The notes under the pieces are model-generated. The model was not told where the DNA came from. It saw only the letters and a program-made list of their open reading frames with translations, and did not search any database. The translations under genes were made by a program, and so were the position numbers. A stretch of DNA of 64,000 nt from Demequina silvatica (GTDB lineage Bacteria; Actinomycetota; Actinomycetes; Actinomycetales; Demequinaceae), in contig NZ_BBMA01000006.1 of NCBI RefSeq assembly GCF_000971215.1, positions 1-64,000 of the forward strand, given 5' to 3'. This document shows positions 53,040 through 62,214 of this stretch, in pieces; within the stretch, counting starts at the first letter, position 1; each line of letters begins with the position of its first letter.

Positions 53040-53513
53040 TCAGCCCGCGACGATCAGCGCCGTCGCGATGGCCGCGATGCCCTCGCCGCGGCCCGTCAAC
53101 CCCAGGCCGTCGGTGGTGGTGCCGGCCACGGTCACGGGAGCGCCGCACGCGGCGGACAGCGCGGCCTCGGCCTCCGCGCGCCGCGGCGCGAGCTTGGGCC
53201 GGTTGCCGATCACCTGCACCGCCACGTTGCCGATCACGAACCCGGCATCGCGCACCAGCCGCGCGGACTCCGCGAGCAGCGCGACGCCGGCCGCTCCCGC
53301 CCACTCGGGACGCGAGGTGCCGAAGTTCGAGCCCAGGTCCCCGAGCCCGGCGGCGGACAGCAGCGCGTCGCACGCGGCGTGCGCGGCGACGTCCGCGTCC
53401 GAGTGACCCTCGAGACCCGGCTCGCCCGGCCACTCGAGGCCCGCCACCATGAGCGGCCGCGAGCCGCCGAACGCGTGCACGTCCACGCCGATCCCGGTCC
53501 GGGGCAGGTTCAC
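53040..53513 (-). CDS. ispF: 2-C-methyl-D-erythritol 2,4-cyclodiphosphate synthase
   Basis: 157 residues, the usual length. MEP pathway enzyme cyclising CDP-ME-2-phosphate. [10 protein letters not shown] and [29 protein letters not shown] carry the Asp-His zinc ligands; [28 protein letters not shown] is the C-terminal substrate loop. The GTG start overlaps the ispD stop (GTGA), so ispD-ispF are coupled. It provides isoprenoid units also needed by the carotenoid route. Confidence 0.96.
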   Translation of the reverse strand: MNLPRTGIGVDVHAFGGSRPLMVAGLEWPGEPGLEGHSDADVAAHAACDALLSAAGLGDLGSNFGTSRPEWAGAAGVALLAESARLVRDAGFVIGNVAVQVIGNRPKLAPRRAEAEAALSAACGAPVTVAGTTTDGLGLTGRGEGIAAIATALIVAG

Positions 53514-54196
53514 ACCGTCTCCTCTGCGCGCGCGGACTCCGCCGCGATGTGCTCGGCGAGCGCGAGGTCGCCGCCGTGGGTGATCTTGACGCCCCACTCG
53601 TGGCCGTCGACGGCCACCACGCGGTAGCCCAGGGAGCGCGCGAGGGTCGCGTCGTCGGTCGCCGCAGAGCCGCCGCGCGCGTGCGCGTCCAGCAGCACGG
53701 ACGCGCGGAACGCCTGCGGGGTCTGCACCACGCGGAAGCCGGCGCGGTCAACGGGATCGCCCAGCGCGCCGTCGGCAGCGGGCGCGGTCACCAGGGTGTC
53801 CACCACGGGGACCACGGGGATGGCGCCGTCCGCGCCCTCCTCCACCGCCGCGGCGACCGCGCGCATCACGGACGCGGGCTGGAAGGCGCGCGCAGCATCG
53901 TGCACCAGGACCACGTCGGACGCGGCCGGCGCGAGGGCCGCGAGGCCCGCGGCCACGGACCCCTGGCGGGAGTCCGCGCCGGGGACGATGCGCGCGTCCA
54001 GACCCGCGAGGACGCTCGCGAAGGCGTCCACGTGGGTGGGCGGCGCCGTCACCACCACGCGCGAGGCGACGGCCAGCGCGCGGCGCACGGCGTGCACCAC
54101 GAGCGGCTCGCCCGCGACGCGCACCAGCGCCTTGGGAAGGTCGGAACCCAGCCGGGTCCCGTAGCCGGCGGCCGTGACCACGGCCGCGACGGTCAC
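53510..54196 (-). CDS. ispD: 2-C-methyl-D-erythritol 4-phosphate cytidylyltransferase
   Basis: 228-residue nucleotidyltransferase of the MEP pathway (MEP plus CTP). [18 protein letters not shown] is the CTP loop with Arg and Lys; [10 protein letters not shown] and [12 protein letters not shown] are the other signatures. GTG at 54194-54196 overlaps the carD stop by four bases (GTGA); a 16-codon upstream extension is inside carD and rejected. One GGGACGATGCG copy falls inside the gene (near 53982). Confidence 0.95.
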   Translation of the reverse strand: MTVAAVVTAAGYGTRLGSDLPKALVRVAGEPLVVHAVRRALAVASRVVVTAPPTHVDAFASVLAGLDARIVPGADSRQGSVAAGLAALAPAASDVVLVHDAARAFQPASVMRAVAAAVEEGADGAIPVVPVVDTLVTAPAADGALGDPVDRAGFRVVQTPQAFRASVLLDAHARGGSAATDDATLARSLGYRVVAVDGHEWGVKITHGGDLALAEHIAAESARAEETV

Positions 54197-54675
54197 GAGG
54201 CGAGGACCTCGTCGAGACGGGCCTCCGCGGCCTGCTCGTCGCACTTCTCGGCGAGCGCGAGCTCCGAGACGAGAATCTGGCGCGCCTTGTGCAGCATGCG
54301 CTTCTCGCCGGCGGACAGGCCCTTGTCGGTGTCGCGGCGGGACAGGTCGCGGACCACCTCGGCCACGCGGATCACGTCGCCCGAGGCGAGCTTCTCGACG
54401 TTGGCCTTGTAGCGGCGCGACCAGTTGGTGGGCTCCTCGATGTAGGGCTCGCGCAGGACGCCGAACACCTTCTCCAGGCCCGCCTGGTCGACGACGTCGC
54501 GGACTCCCACCAGGTCGACGTTCTCGGCCGGCACCTCGATGGTCAGGTCACCCTGCGCCACCTTCAGCTTGAGGTAGGTCTTCTCCTCGCCGCGGATGAT
54601 GCGCTTCTTGATGTCCTGGATCTGGGCCGCCCCATGGTGGGGGTAGACGACGGTCTCGCCAACGACGAAGTTCAT
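54193..54675 (-). CDS. carD: CarD-family RNA-polymerase-binding regulator
   Basis: 160 residues, the standard length. [27 protein letters not shown] is the RNA-polymerase beta-interacting Tudor-like domain; the C-terminal helical part ([42 protein letters not shown]) touches the upstream promoter fork and includes the region around the conserved Trp ([12 protein letters not shown]). CarD stabilises open complexes at housekeeping promoters and is essential in mycobacteria. TAGAAT (54707-54712 on the minus strand) is its likely -10. Coupled to ispD downstream. Confidence 0.95.
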   Translation of the reverse strand: MNFVVGETVVYPHHGAAQIQDIKKRIIRGEEKTYLKLKVAQGDLTIEVPAENVDLVGVRDVVDQAGLEKVFGVLREPYIEEPTNWSRRYKANVEKLASGDVIRVAEVVRDLSRRDTDKGLSAGEKRMLHKARQILVSELALAEKCDEQAAEARLDEVLAS

Positions 54676-54894
54676 GGTGGAGTAATCCCCTTCTCGACGG
54701 AACTCCATTCTACCATTTGGCATTTCCCCAATAACAGGCGCATTTCGCCTGGCAGTGGGCCGATGGTCCCCGAAACGGCGTTTTGGCGGCATTGCATGCC
54801 ACAAATGGCGCCCCGCGGCCTCCCGCGCGCGGTGGCCGCGCGTCACGGCGAGCCACTATCCTTCCAGTGACTGTCACCCCGGAAAGGTCCCGCC

Positions 54895-55359
54895 GTGAAG
54901 CACCCCGTTCGCGTCCTCTCGCTCGCCGCCGCCGTCGCCCTCGCGACGGCGGGCTGCTCCGCCGTCAACCCGATCACCACGCAGCAGGCGTACGACGCCT
55001 CCGACGGCGTCAGCATCGAGGTGGGCGACGTGAAGGGCCTCAACCTCCTGGTCATCACCGAAGGCGAGGGCGAGGCGGCCGTGCTGATCGGCTCGCTGCA
55101 CAACTACGGCGAGGAGCCCGTCGAGGTCTCCGTGGGGCTGGGCACCGGCGAGGCCGTGGCCGTCGAGGTCCCCGCGGGCAAGAGCGTCAAGCTCGGCGGC
55201 GAGGAGGGCGAGACGCACGTCACCGGCGTCGCCTCCGGCGCGCCCGGCGGCATCCAGGACGTGGTGCTGACCTCCGAGGAGGCCGGCACGGTCACCGACA
55301 CGGTGCCCGTCCTCGACGGCACGCTCCCGGAGTACGAGCCGGAGCTCGACTCGCTGTAG
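54895..55359 (+). CDS. Small lipoprotein
   Basis: 154-residue exported lipoprotein. The signal peptide (MKHPVRVLSLAAAVALATAG) ends at lipobox ATAGC with the Cys at residue 21. The mature part is a beta-rich domain (SIEVGDVKGLNLLVITEGEGEAAVLIGSL, VPAGKSVKLGGEEG), reminiscent of DUF461/PCuAC-like copper-chaperone or copper-resistance folds but without His/Met ligands, so the role is open. GTG start; GGAAAGG upstream. It converges on pstB. Confidence 0.85.
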   Translation: MKHPVRVLSLAAAVALATAGCSAVNPITTQQAYDASDGVSIEVGDVKGLNLLVITEGEGEAAVLIGSLHNYGEEPVEVSVGLGTGEAVAVEVPAGKSVKLGGEEGETHVTGVASGAPGGIQDVVLTSEEAGTVTDTVPVLDGTLPEYEPELDSL

Positions 55360-55375
55360 CCCGGCGGCGCGCGCG

Positions 55376-55499
55376 CCCCTCCACACGGAAGGCGCACCCG
55401 TCCACACAACGGAACCAGCGCATAGTCCCGTACCAGGGATGATGCACGGAAGCGGGGCCGACGCACACGCGTCGGCCCCGCTTCCGTGTGGAGAGGTGT
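55376..55499. repeat. CTCCACAC-ended inverted-repeat element, copy 4
   Basis: CCTCCACACGGAAG (55378-55391) and CTTCCGTGTGGAG (from 55481) flank a second CCGTCCACAC, a decayed motif pair (GCGCATAGTCCC and GGGATGATGCAC) and the pstB terminator. Convergent region between the lipoprotein gene and pstB. Confidence 0.8.
55446..55487 (-). terminator. Shared terminator between lipoprotein gene and pst operon
   Basis: A perfect 19-bp stem (ACGGAAGCGGGGCCGACGC) with loop ACAC, between convergent genes, 22 bases beyond the pstB stop; likely works in both directions. Confidence 0.85.
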
Positions 55500-55508
55500 C
55501 TCAGCAGG

Positions 55509-56288
55509 TCATCCGAAGCGGCCCGAGATGTAGTCCTCGGTGGCCTTCTCCGACGGGGTGGAGAACATGGTCGGGGTGTCGTTCATCTCGATGAGCTTGC
55601 CCGGCTTGCCGGTGCCCGCGATGTTGAAGAACGCGGTGCGGTCGGAGACGCGCGCGGCCTGCTGCATGTTGTGGGTCACGATCACGATCGTGTACTCGGT
55701 CTTGAGCTCCTGGATGAGGTCCTCGATCGCGAGGGTCGAGATGGGGTCCAGGGCGGAGCAGGGCTCGTCCATGAGGAGCACGTCGGGCTTGATCGCGATC
55801 GCACGGGCGATGCACAGGCGCTGCTGCTGGCCGCCGGAGAGCGAGGAGCCGGGCTTGTCGAGGCGGTCCTTGACCTCCTCCCACAGGTTCGCGCCGCGCA
55901 GCGAGGCCTCGACCAGGTCGTCGGCGTCGGCGCGGGAGATGCGCTTGTTGTTGAGCTTGACGCCCGCAAGCACGTTCTCCGCGATCGACATGGTGGGGAA
56001 CGGGTTGGGGCGCTGGAACACCATGCCCACGTGGCGGCGCACCGTCACGGGGTCCACGGCGTCGGCGTAGAGGTTGACGCCGTCCATGAGGACCTCGCCC
56101 TCGACGCGCGCGCCGGGGATGACCTCGTGCATGCGGTTGAGCGTGCGGAGGAAGGTCGACTTGCCGCAGCCCGACGGGCCGATGAACGCGGTGACCGACT
56201 TGGGCTCGATCGCGAGCGACACGTCCTCCACCGCAAGGAAGTTGCTGTAGTAGACGTTGAGGTTGTTGACGTCGATGCGCTTGGACAC
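55509..56288 (-). CDS. pstB: Phosphate ABC transporter ATP-binding protein
   Basis: 259-residue ATPase of the high-affinity phosphate importer PstSCAB. Walker [11 protein letters not shown]-loop [13 protein letters not shown], signature [15 protein letters not shown], Walker [17 protein letters not shown] and switch [13 protein letters not shown] are intact. The GTG start (56286-56288) has GGAG five bases upstream. Last gene of the pst operon, 17 bases after pstA. Under phosphate limitation it should be induced with pstS. Confidence 0.97.
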   Translation of the reverse strand: MSKRIDVNNLNVYYSNFLAVEDVSLAIEPKSVTAFIGPSGCGKSTFLRTLNRMHEVIPGARVEGEVLMDGVNLYADAVDPVTVRRHVGMVFQRPNPFPTMSIAENVLAGVKLNNKRISRADADDLVEASLRGANLWEEVKDRLDKPGSSLSGGQQQRLCIARAIAIKPDVLLMDEPCSALDPISTLAIEDLIQELKTEYTIVIVTHNMQQAARVSDRTAFFNIAGTGKPGKLIEMNDTPTMFSTPSEKATEDYISGRFG

Positions 56289-56305
56289 TGGAGCTCCGGT
56301 TCTGG

Positions 56306-57277
56306 CTAGCGGCCGGTCTTGGGGGAGAAGAAGCGTGCGATGAGGCGGGCGATCAGGTTGAGCGCCATCACGATCAGGATGAGGACCAGCGCCGCGGCCC
56401 ACGCGCGGTACTCGGTGATCTCCGCGACGCAGGTGGCGGTGTTGCAGGGCAGGGCGCCCTTCTCGTACTCCGAGATGATGTACACCGGCAGCGACATCAT
56501 GCGGCCGTCGAAGAGGTTGAAGTTCATCGAGTCCGTGACGCCCACCGCGACCAACAGCGGGGCGGTCTCGCCGATCACGCGGGCGATGGCGAGCGTGACG
56601 CCGGTGGTGATGCCCGCGATCGCGGTGCGGACCACCACCTTGAGGACCGTGAGCCACTTGGGCACGCCCAGCGCGTAGGAGGCCTCGCGCAGCTCGTTGG
56701 GCACCAGGCGCAGCATCTCCTCGGAGGAGCGCACCACCACGGGGATCATCAGCACGGACAGCGCGATCGCGCCCACGATGCCGAGCTTGGTGCCCGGCCC
56801 CGCGATGACCGCGAACAGCGAGTAGGCGAACAGGCCGGCGACGATCGACGGGATGCCCGTCATGACGTCCACGAAGAACGTGATCGCCTTCTTGAGCCAG
56901 CCGTTGCCGTACTCGACCAGGTAGATCGAGGTGAGCAGGCCGATCGGCACGGAGATCACGGTCGCGGCGAGCGTCATGAGGACGGTGCCCCAGACCGCGT
57001 GCAGGATGCCGCCGAACGGGGGCTCCGCCCCGAACACGCCGCGCATGGACTGCTGCAGGAACTCGAGGTTGAAGCCCGCGTCGAGCCCCTCGGCGTCCGA
57101 GATGAAGAAGCGGTCGAGGCCGTTGACCACCACGGTGACGGCGAGCCACACCAGCGGGATCACGGCGAGCGCGAACGCCCCGTAGACCACCGCGGTCATG
57201 CCCGCGTTCTTGAGGCGGCGCGACCGCGACAGGCCCATCATGGGCGAGGTCGAGGTCAGGGTCGTCGTGGTCGTCAT
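56306..57277 (-). CDS. pstA: Phosphate ABC transporter permease
   Basis: 323-residue permease with six membrane segments ([69 protein letters not shown] and others). The EAA loop ([27 protein letters not shown]) contacts PstB. The start overlaps the pstC stop by one base (TGATG). The N-terminal Thr-rich [12 protein letters not shown] precedes helix 1. Confidence 0.96.
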   Translation of the reverse strand: MTTTTTLTSTSPMMGLSRSRRLKNAGMTAVVYGAFALAVIPLVWLAVTVVVNGLDRFFISDAEGLDAGFNLEFLQQSMRGVFGAEPPFGGILHAVWGTVLMTLAATVISVPIGLLTSIYLVEYGNGWLKKAITFFVDVMTGIPSIVAGLFAYSLFAVIAGPGTKLGIVGAIALSVLMIPVVVRSSEEMLRLVPNELREASYALGVPKWLTVLKVVVRTAIAGITTGVTLAIARVIGETAPLLVAVGVTDSMNFNLFDGRMMSLPVYIISEYEKGALPCNTATCVAEITEYRAWAAALVLILIVMALNLIARLIARFFSPKTGR

Positions 57278-58275
57278 CAGTTGGCTCCCGAGAATTCGCT
57301 ACGACGGCTGACGACCCAGCGGGCGAGCATGTTGACGAGCAGGGTGATCACGAACAGCGCCAGACCCATCGCGATGAGCGAGTTCACGCCGAGCGCGTTG
57401 GCCTCGGGGAACTGCAGCGCGATGTACGCGGCGATGGTGTTGTGCTGGTTGGGCTGCAGGATGTGCGAGGAGAACGTGAGCCCGGGGCTGATGATCATCA
57501 GCACGGCCATGGTCTCGCCGAGCGCGCGGCCCAGGCCCAGCATGGTCGCGCCGATCATGCCGGAGCGGCCGAACGGGAAGACCGCCATGCGGATCATCTC
57601 CCAGCGGGTGGCGCCCATCGCGAGGGCGGCCTCCTCGTGCAGCTTGGGGGTCTGCAGGAACACCTCGCGCGACACGGCGGAGATGATCGGGATGATCATG
57701 ATCGCGAGGACGATGCCCGCGGAGAGCGCCACGCGGCCGGTGAAGACCTCGCCGGACTCCGGCGGCGCGAAGATCGGGATCCAGCCCAGGTAGTCCGCGA
57801 GGAACTGGTAGAAGGGCTGGAGGAACGGCACCAGCACCGCGACGCCCCACAGGCCGTAGACCACGGAGGGCACGGCCGCGAGCAGGTCGATGAGGTAGCC
57901 GAGGCCCTGCGCGAGGCGGCGCGGGGCGAAGTGCGAGATGAACAGCGCGATGCCGATCGCCACCGGGGTGCCCAGCAGCAGCGCGATCACCGAGATGAGG
58001 ATGGTGCCGTAGACCAGGAAGCCGATGATCTCGAGAAGGCTCTGGCCGTCCTCGGGCTTGATGAACGAGACGGACTCGCCCAGCTCGGCCGCCGGCATCG
58101 ACACCGCGGGCCATGCCTCCATGAGGAGGAACGTCGCCACGGCCGCGAGGGTGATGAGGATGAGCGAGCCCGCGCCGGTCGACACCCACTTGAACGCGTG
58201 GTTGGCGGCTGCGCCGGGGTGGGTGCCGTAGTCGCTCGGCGGCTTGGAATCAGGCGACTGCTCTGTGGTCGTCAC
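57277..58275 (-). CDS. pstC: Phosphate ABC transporter permease
   Basis: 332-residue partner permease of PstA with about six membrane segments ([66 protein letters not shown]). The EAA loop ([28 protein letters not shown]) binds PstB. The GTG start has GGGAGA upstream. A hairpin in the 97-base gap after pstS likely lowers expression of this gene relative to pstS. Confidence 0.96.
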   Translation of the reverse strand: MTTTEQSPDSKPPSDYGTHPGAAANHAFKWVSTGAGSLILITLAAVATFLLMEAWPAVSMPAAELGESVSFIKPEDGQSLLEIIGFLVYGTILISVIALLLGTPVAIGIALFISHFAPRRLAQGLGYLIDLLAAVPSVVYGLWGVAVLVPFLQPFYQFLADYLGWIPIFAPPESGEVFTGRVALSAGIVLAIMIIPIISAVSREVFLQTPKLHEEAALAMGATRWEMIRMAVFPFGRSGMIGATMLGLGRALGETMAVLMIISPGLTFSSHILQPNQHNTIAAYIALQFPEANALGVNSLIAMGLALFVITLLVNMLARWVVSRRSEFSGAN

Positions 58276-58314
58276 GCGAAGGTCTCCCTTGGTTGCGGCC
58301 CCATCGTAATGGGC

Positions 58315-58355
58315 AAGGTGGTGGGCTCACCCGTCGAGGGCGAGCCCACCACCTT
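58315..58355 (-). terminator. Intercistronic hairpin between pstS and pstC
   Basis: AAGGTGGTGGGCTC (58315-58328) pairs perfectly over 14 bp with GAGCCCACCACCTT (58342-58355). It stands 17 bases beyond the pstS stop inside the operon: a partial terminator or RNA-stabilising stem giving more PstS than permease. Confidence 0.75.
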
Positions 58356-58372
58356 CAGGTCCTACGAGGCTG

Positions 58373-59503
58373 TCAGGCCGCCGCGATCTCGTCGAGGATC
58401 GCGGTGATCTGGGCCGAGAGGTCCGCGGGCAGCGGAGCCGAACCGGCGGCCTCGGCCGAGGCGGCCTGGCCCTCCTCCGAGGCGACGTACTTCTCGAACG
58501 AGGTGACGAGCGCGCGCTCGGTCTCGTCGTCGTACTGCGCGCAGACGATGTGGTACGAGACCAGCGTCAGCGGGTAGGCCGTCGAGTCGGTGGTGGTGCG
58601 GTCGATCGCGTACGCGAGGTCGTTCTCACCGTTGGCGGTGTCGGACAGCGGCGACGCGGCGATGATGTTCGCGGCGGCCTCCGGGGAGAACGCGACGTAC
58701 TCCTCGCCGACCTTGATCGCGACGGTGCCGAGGTCACCGGCGCGCGAGGCGTCGGCGTAGCCGATGGCGCCGTCGGTCGAGGTCACGGTGTCGACCACGG
58801 CGGAGGTGCCGTCGGCGCCCACGGACTGCGAGGCCTCGGTCGAGAACTCCTTGGTGGCCTCGTACGGCCACGCGCCACCCGAGGTCTGCTCGAGGTAGTC
58901 GGTGAAGTTCTCCGAGGTGCCGGACGAGTCGGAGCGGAACACCACGGTGATGTTGGTCGACGGGAGCTCGACGCCCTCGTTCTGCGACGCGATCGCGTCG
59001 TCGTCCCACTTGGTGATCTCGCCGTTGAAGATCTTGGCGATGGTCTCCGAGTCGAGGTTGAGCGAGCCCACTCCCTCGAGGTTGAAGATCACGGCGACGG
59101 GCGAGATGTACATCGGGAGGTGGAGCGCGCCACCGTCACCGTCGCAGCGCTCGATGGCCGCGGTGTACTCCTCCTCGGCCAGGAGGCCGTCGGAGCCGGC
59201 GAAGGGCACGGCGCCCGCGAGGAACTGCTCGATGCCGCCGCCGGAGCCGACCGGGTCGTAGCCCACGGTCACGTCGGGGTTGGCGGACTGGAAGCCAGCG
59301 CGCCACGCGTCCATCGCGGACTCCTGCGACGAGGCGCCGGCACCCTGGAGGTTGCCCGCGAGCTCGGTCATCGCCTCGGAGGTCGACGCGGCGGACTCCG
59401 ACGAGCCGGCGGGCGGCTCCTCGTTCGAGGCCGAGCAGGCGGCGAGCGACAGCGAGAGCACTGCGGCGGTCAGCACGACGCCGCTACGGGTGAAAGCCTT
59501 CAC
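58373..59503 (-). CDS. pstS: Phosphate-binding lipoprotein
   Basis: 376-residue periplasmic-type phosphate receptor anchored as a lipoprotein. The signal peptide ends in lipobox LAAC (Cys at residue 23) followed by a Ser/Glu-rich tether. Phosphate-binding loops are visible: GAGASSQESAMDAW, VGSGGGIEQFL, and the DSSGTSENFTDYL signature. The C-terminus is PAGSAPLPADLSAQITAIL-like. First gene of pstSCAB; a triple PHO box lies 88-126 bases upstream, predicting RegX3-driven induction at low phosphate. Confidence 0.96.
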   Translation of the reverse strand: MKAFTRSGVVLTAAVLSLSLAACSASNEEPPAGSSESAASTSEAMTELAGNLQGAGASSQESAMDAWRAGFQSANPDVTVGYDPVGSGGGIEQFLAGAVPFAGSDGLLAEEEYTAAIERCDGDGGALHLPMYISPVAVIFNLEGVGSLNLDSETIAKIFNGEITKWDDDAIASQNEGVELPSTNITVVFRSDSSGTSENFTDYLEQTSGGAWPYEATKEFSTEASQSVGADGTSAVVDTVTSTDGAIGYADASRAGDLGTVAIKVGEEYVAFSPEAAANIIAASPLSDTANGENDLAYAIDRTTTDSTAYPLTLVSYHIVCAQYDDETERALVTSFEKYVASEEGQAASAEAAGSAPLPADLSAQITAILDEIAAA

Positions 59504-59590
59504 TTCTGAATCCTCACGTTCATGGGGTCCCGGCTGCTTGCCGGATGACCATCACGGTAGGCACGCGAGGTAACGGGGTGCAGGGGGGAT

Positions 59591-59619
59591 TCTGAACTCA
59601 GGGTGAACATCCGGTGAAC
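59591..59619 (-). promoter_or_regulatory. PHO box upstream of pstS (RegX3 site)
   Basis: On the minus strand: GTTCACC (59613-59619), GTTCACC (59602-59608) and GTTCAGA (59591-59597), at exact 11-bp steps. This matches the direct-repeat PHO box (GTTCACC) of actinobacterial PhoP/RegX3 regulators, placed where an activator would contact the pstS promoter. Confidence 0.9.
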
Positions 59620-59737
59620 CGGGACCCGTCGTGATGGAATCGTGACGATCCTGGGGTCCGCGCGGGCGTCGCGGTGGGGCTCCGCTACGATCCTGGCGCG
59701 GTGCCACCGCTGTCCCGCGCAGGTCCCCCGCGTTCCG

Positions 59738-59787
59738 TTGATACGGGAGTGCACATCCCGGGCGACTTCTCTGCTCCGGGCTATCAA
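59738..59787. repeat. 50-bp TTGAT...ATCA element, copy 3
   Basis: TTGATACGGGAGTGCACATC at the start and TCTGCTCCGGGCTATCAA at the end, exactly 50 bases. The flanks (CGTTCCG before, GGGGCGCAGGCAC after) are shared with copy 4. Confidence 0.85.
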
Positions 59788-59903
59788 TCCAGCATCCGGG
59801 GCGCAGGCACACCGGTTCCGGGCCCGAGCTCCACCCCGCTCCCCGCACCGCCCCCCGCTCCGCTCCCCGTTCCGCGCTCACCGCGGCGGTACAAGTCTCG
59901 ATG

Positions 59904-60070
59904 CTCGCGGTTTTTATGCACTTTGAGCGCCTCCACGCGTGCCAGCACACATCGTGACGCTCGCTCGGCGGCAGCCGCGCAAGCGTCGTGCCTGGTAGTA
60001 GCACCGCGCGAAGCAGCGCGGACCGTCCGCAGCGCCCACGACCCTGCCGAACTTGCATGAAAACGGCGAG
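59904..60070. repeat. Imperfect long inverted repeat between 50-bp elements
   Basis: CTCGCGGTTTTTATGCACTT (from 59904) and GAACTTGCATGAAAACGGCG (from 60049) are inverted copies over 22 bases with about five mismatches, 123 bases apart. The A/T-rich GTTTTTATGCA core is unusual for this genome. Confidence 0.65.
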
Positions 60071-60118
60071 GGCCGCGACCGGCACCGGCTCGCGTCCCGG
60101 CGAGGCGCACGCGTTCCG

Positions 60119-60168
60119 TTGATACGGGAGTGCCCATCTGCTGCCACTCCTCTGCACGGGGCTATCAA
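60119..60168. repeat. 50-bp TTGAT...ATCA element, copy 4
   Basis: TTGATACGGGAGTGCCCATC at the start and CACGGGGCTATCAA at the end, exactly 50 bases, in the same orientation as copy 3 and 381 bases from it. Confidence 0.85.
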
Positions 60169-60199
60169 TGGGGCAGCGGGGCGCAGGCACGCCGGCGGA

Positions 60200-60255
60200 G
60201 GGACGATGCGCGGGCCGGGTCCCGCACGGCCGAGGGACGATGCGCGGGCCGGGTC
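60200..60255. repeat. Tandem direct copies of the extended GGGACGATGCG motif
   Basis: Two identical 22-mers (60200-60221 and 60234-60255), each beginning GGGACGATGCGCGGGCCGGG, with a 34-base period, next to the regX3 stop codon. They are the longest exact matches in the dispersed family. Confidence 0.9.
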
Positions 60256-60269
60256 AGGCGGAACGCGCC

Positions 60270-60965
60270 TCAGCCCTCGAAGCTGTACCCGACCCCGCGC
60301 ACGGTGTGGATGAGCGTCGGCTCGGACGGGTCGGCCTCCACACGGGAACGGATCCGCTTGATGTGCACGTCGAGCGTCTTGGTGTCGCCGAAGTAGTCGG
60401 ATCCCCACACGCGGTCGATGATGACCTGCCGCGGAAGCACCCGACCGGCGTTCTGCGCGAGCAGGTGCAGCAGCGCGAACTCCTTGGGCGGCAGCGACTG
60501 CGTCTCGCCGTCGCGGGTGAGCTGCAGGCGCTCGGGGTCGAGCGTGATCCCGGCGACGGTGAGCCGCTCGGGCTCGTCGATGATGTCGCGCTGCCCCGCC
60601 GCGTACCGGCGCAGCACCGACCGGATCCGCGCGACCAGCTCGCGGCCGGAGTAGGGCTTGGTGACGTAGTCGTCGGCGCCCAGCTCGAGGCCGATGATCT
60701 TGTCGACCTGGTCGTCCTTCGCGGTCACCATGATGACCGGCACGTCGGAGCGCTCGCGCACCGCGCGGAACACCTCGGGACCGGACATACCCGGCAGCAT
60801 GAGGTCGAGCAGGATGAGGTCCGCCCCGTCGCGGATGAACGCCTCGAGCCCGGCGGTGCCGGTGGCCGCGAGCGCGACGGTGAAGCCCTCGCGCTCGAGC
60901 AGGAACTGCAGCGAGTCGCGGTACGACTCCTCGTCCTCGACGACGAGGATGCGCGCCTCGGTCAT
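60270..60965 (-). CDS. regX3: Response regulator, phosphate control (OmpR/PhoB family)
   Basis: 231-residue DNA-binding response regulator. The receiver domain (1-120) has ILVVEDEESYRD (acidic pair), LILLDLMLPG (phospho-Asp), VIMVTAKD and GADDYVTKPYSG. The winged-helix domain (130-231) has LPPKEFALLHLLAQNAGRVLPR and DVHIKRIRSRVEADPSEPTLIHTVRGVGYSF. RBS CAGGAGG; the ATG overlaps the senX3 stop (ATGA). Predicted to bind the GTTCACC PHO boxes here. In M. tuberculosis the same order with gpm is known. Confidence 0.96.
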   Translation of the reverse strand: MTEARILVVEDEESYRDSLQFLLEREGFTVALAATGTAGLEAFIRDGADLILLDLMLPGMSGPEVFRAVRERSDVPVIMVTAKDDQVDKIIGLELGADDYVTKPYSGRELVARIRSVLRRYAAGQRDIIDEPERLTVAGITLDPERLQLTRDGETQSLPPKEFALLHLLAQNAGRVLPRQVIIDRVWGSDYFGDTKTLDVHIKRIRSRVEADPSEPTLIHTVRGVGYSFEG

Positions 60966-62074
60966 GATTCCTCCTGGTGAACTGCCAGCTTGAAGGTGAA
61001 GGTGGACCCCACACCGGGTTCGGACCATAGCGCGACCGAGCCCGCGTGCTGCAGGGCGATGTGCTTGACGATGCTGAGTCCCAGCCCCGTGCCGCCGGTG
61101 TCGCGGGCACGGGCCGGGTCCGCGCGGTAGAAGCGCTCGAAGATCCGCTCGGCGTCCGTGGAGTCGATGCCGATGCCGCGGTCGATCACCGCGACGGACG
61201 CCACCCCGTCGCGCGAGTCGACGGACACGGTGACGGGGCTGCCCTCGTCCGAGTACTGGACCGCGTTGTCGACCAGGTTCCTGAACGCCATCACCAGCAG
61301 GTCGCGGTCGCCGTACACCGAGGGGTGGGCGCGCACGTCGGTGACCAGGCGGATGCCCTTCGCCTCCGCCATCACGCGCGCCGCCTCGACCGCCTCGTGC
61401 ACCACGCCGTCGAGGTGCAGCTCCTCCTGATCGGCCACCGAGCCGCTCGACTGCAGCCGGGTGATCTCGATGATCTCCTGGATGAGCTTGGTGAGGCGGC
61501 GGGCCTCCTTGCGCATCTTCTTGGAGAACCTGAGGACCATCTCCGGGTCGTCGTAGGCCTCCTCGATGGTCTCCGCGAGCAGGCTGATCGCGCCGATCGG
61601 CGTCTTGAGCTCGTGCGACACGTTGACCGCGAACTCGCGGCGCGACTGCTCGGCGGCGCGCGACTCCGTGTTGTCGTTGACCAGGGCCAGGCACAGCTCG
61701 TCGTCGACCGGGGTGACGCGCGCGTGCACGAACCTCGGTGTCCGCAGCACCCCGCGCTGCACCGCGATCTCCGACTCGATCGCCTCGCCGCGCCGCCAGG
61801 CCTCCTCGGCCAGGTCGGCGAGGTCGGAGTTGAGCGCGCCGTCGGGGCGCGAGACGCCCAGCGCGGCCGCCATCTGGTTGCTGAACGCGGCCCGGCGGTC
61901 GCGCCGGATCACCACGGCGCCCGCCTGGAGCACCCCCATGAGCTGCCTGGTCCGGTGCGGGACCAGGGTGTTCTCCTGGATGACCTCCTGGGTCCGGAAG
62001 TACTGCAGCGCGGCGGTGATGCCGACGCCGATCACCAGTCCCACCAGGGCGGCGATCCATACCTCGGGGCTCAT
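60962..62074 (-). CDS. senX3: Sensor histidine kinase, phosphate control
   Basis: 370-residue membrane sensor. One or two N-terminal membrane segments (EVWIAALVGLVIGVGITAALQYF), a PAS-like domain (about 45-145), then HisKA with FAVNVSHELKTPIGAISLL (phospho-His) and the ATPase domain: N-box NLVDNAVQYS, G1 DRGIGI, F-box IFERFYRAD and G2 GGTGLGLSIVKHI. The start at 62072-62074 (MSPEV) is chosen: TACTGT ends six bases upstream (leaderless). PstSCAB and PhoU probably signal to it, as in other bacteria. Confidence 0.95.
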   Translation of the reverse strand: MSPEVWIAALVGLVIGVGITAALQYFRTQEVIQENTLVPHRTRQLMGVLQAGAVVIRRDRRAAFSNQMAAALGVSRPDGALNSDLADLAEEAWRRGEAIESEIAVQRGVLRTPRFVHARVTPVDDELCLALVNDNTESRAAEQSRREFAVNVSHELKTPIGAISLLAETIEEAYDDPEMVLRFSKKMRKEARRLTKLIQEIIEITRLQSSGSVADQEELHLDGVVHEAVEAARVMAEAKGIRLVTDVRAHPSVYGDRDLLVMAFRNLVDNAVQYSDEGSPVTVSVDSRDGVASVAVIDRGIGIDSTDAERIFERFYRADPARARDTGGTGLGLSIVKHIALQHAGSVALWSEPGVGSTFTFKLAVHQEES

Positions 62075-62101
62075 GGCGCCACAGTATCCATCGCCCTGGG
62101 A

Positions 62102-62139
62102 GTTCACCCAATGTTCACGGCGACCCCCGATTGTTCACC
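62102..62139. promoter_or_regulatory. PHO box in the senX3/phoU divergent region
   Basis: GTTCACC (62102-62108) and GTTCACG (62113-62119) are 11 bp apart, and a further GTTCACC is at 62133-62139. They lie between senX3 (minus) and phoU (plus), so RegX3 could control both, including its own operon. Confidence 0.85.
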
Positions 62140-62214
62140 TGTCCGCGAGGGTGACGCGCGCATCGTCCCCCCGCCCGATGCCAGACTGGAGCCCTTGAGT
62201 CTGTAAGGAGAGTC

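Larger units (their letters stand above)
59504..60269. other. 766-base region between pstS and regX3, rich in repeats
   Basis: No convincing gene. From pstS outwards: leader and PHO box (59591-59619), 50-bp element copy 3 (59738-59787), a segment with a long imperfect inverted repeat (59904-59925 and 60049-60070), 50-bp element copy 4 (60119-60168) and two direct 22-bp motif copies (60200-60221, 60234-60255) immediately beyond the regX3 stop. The middle has no long, well-coded frame. Confidence 0.75.

Noticed and set aside
50377-53406. 1000-codon plus-strand frame over rlmB, cysS and ispF
   Set aside because: Antisense shadow of conserved minus-strand genes.
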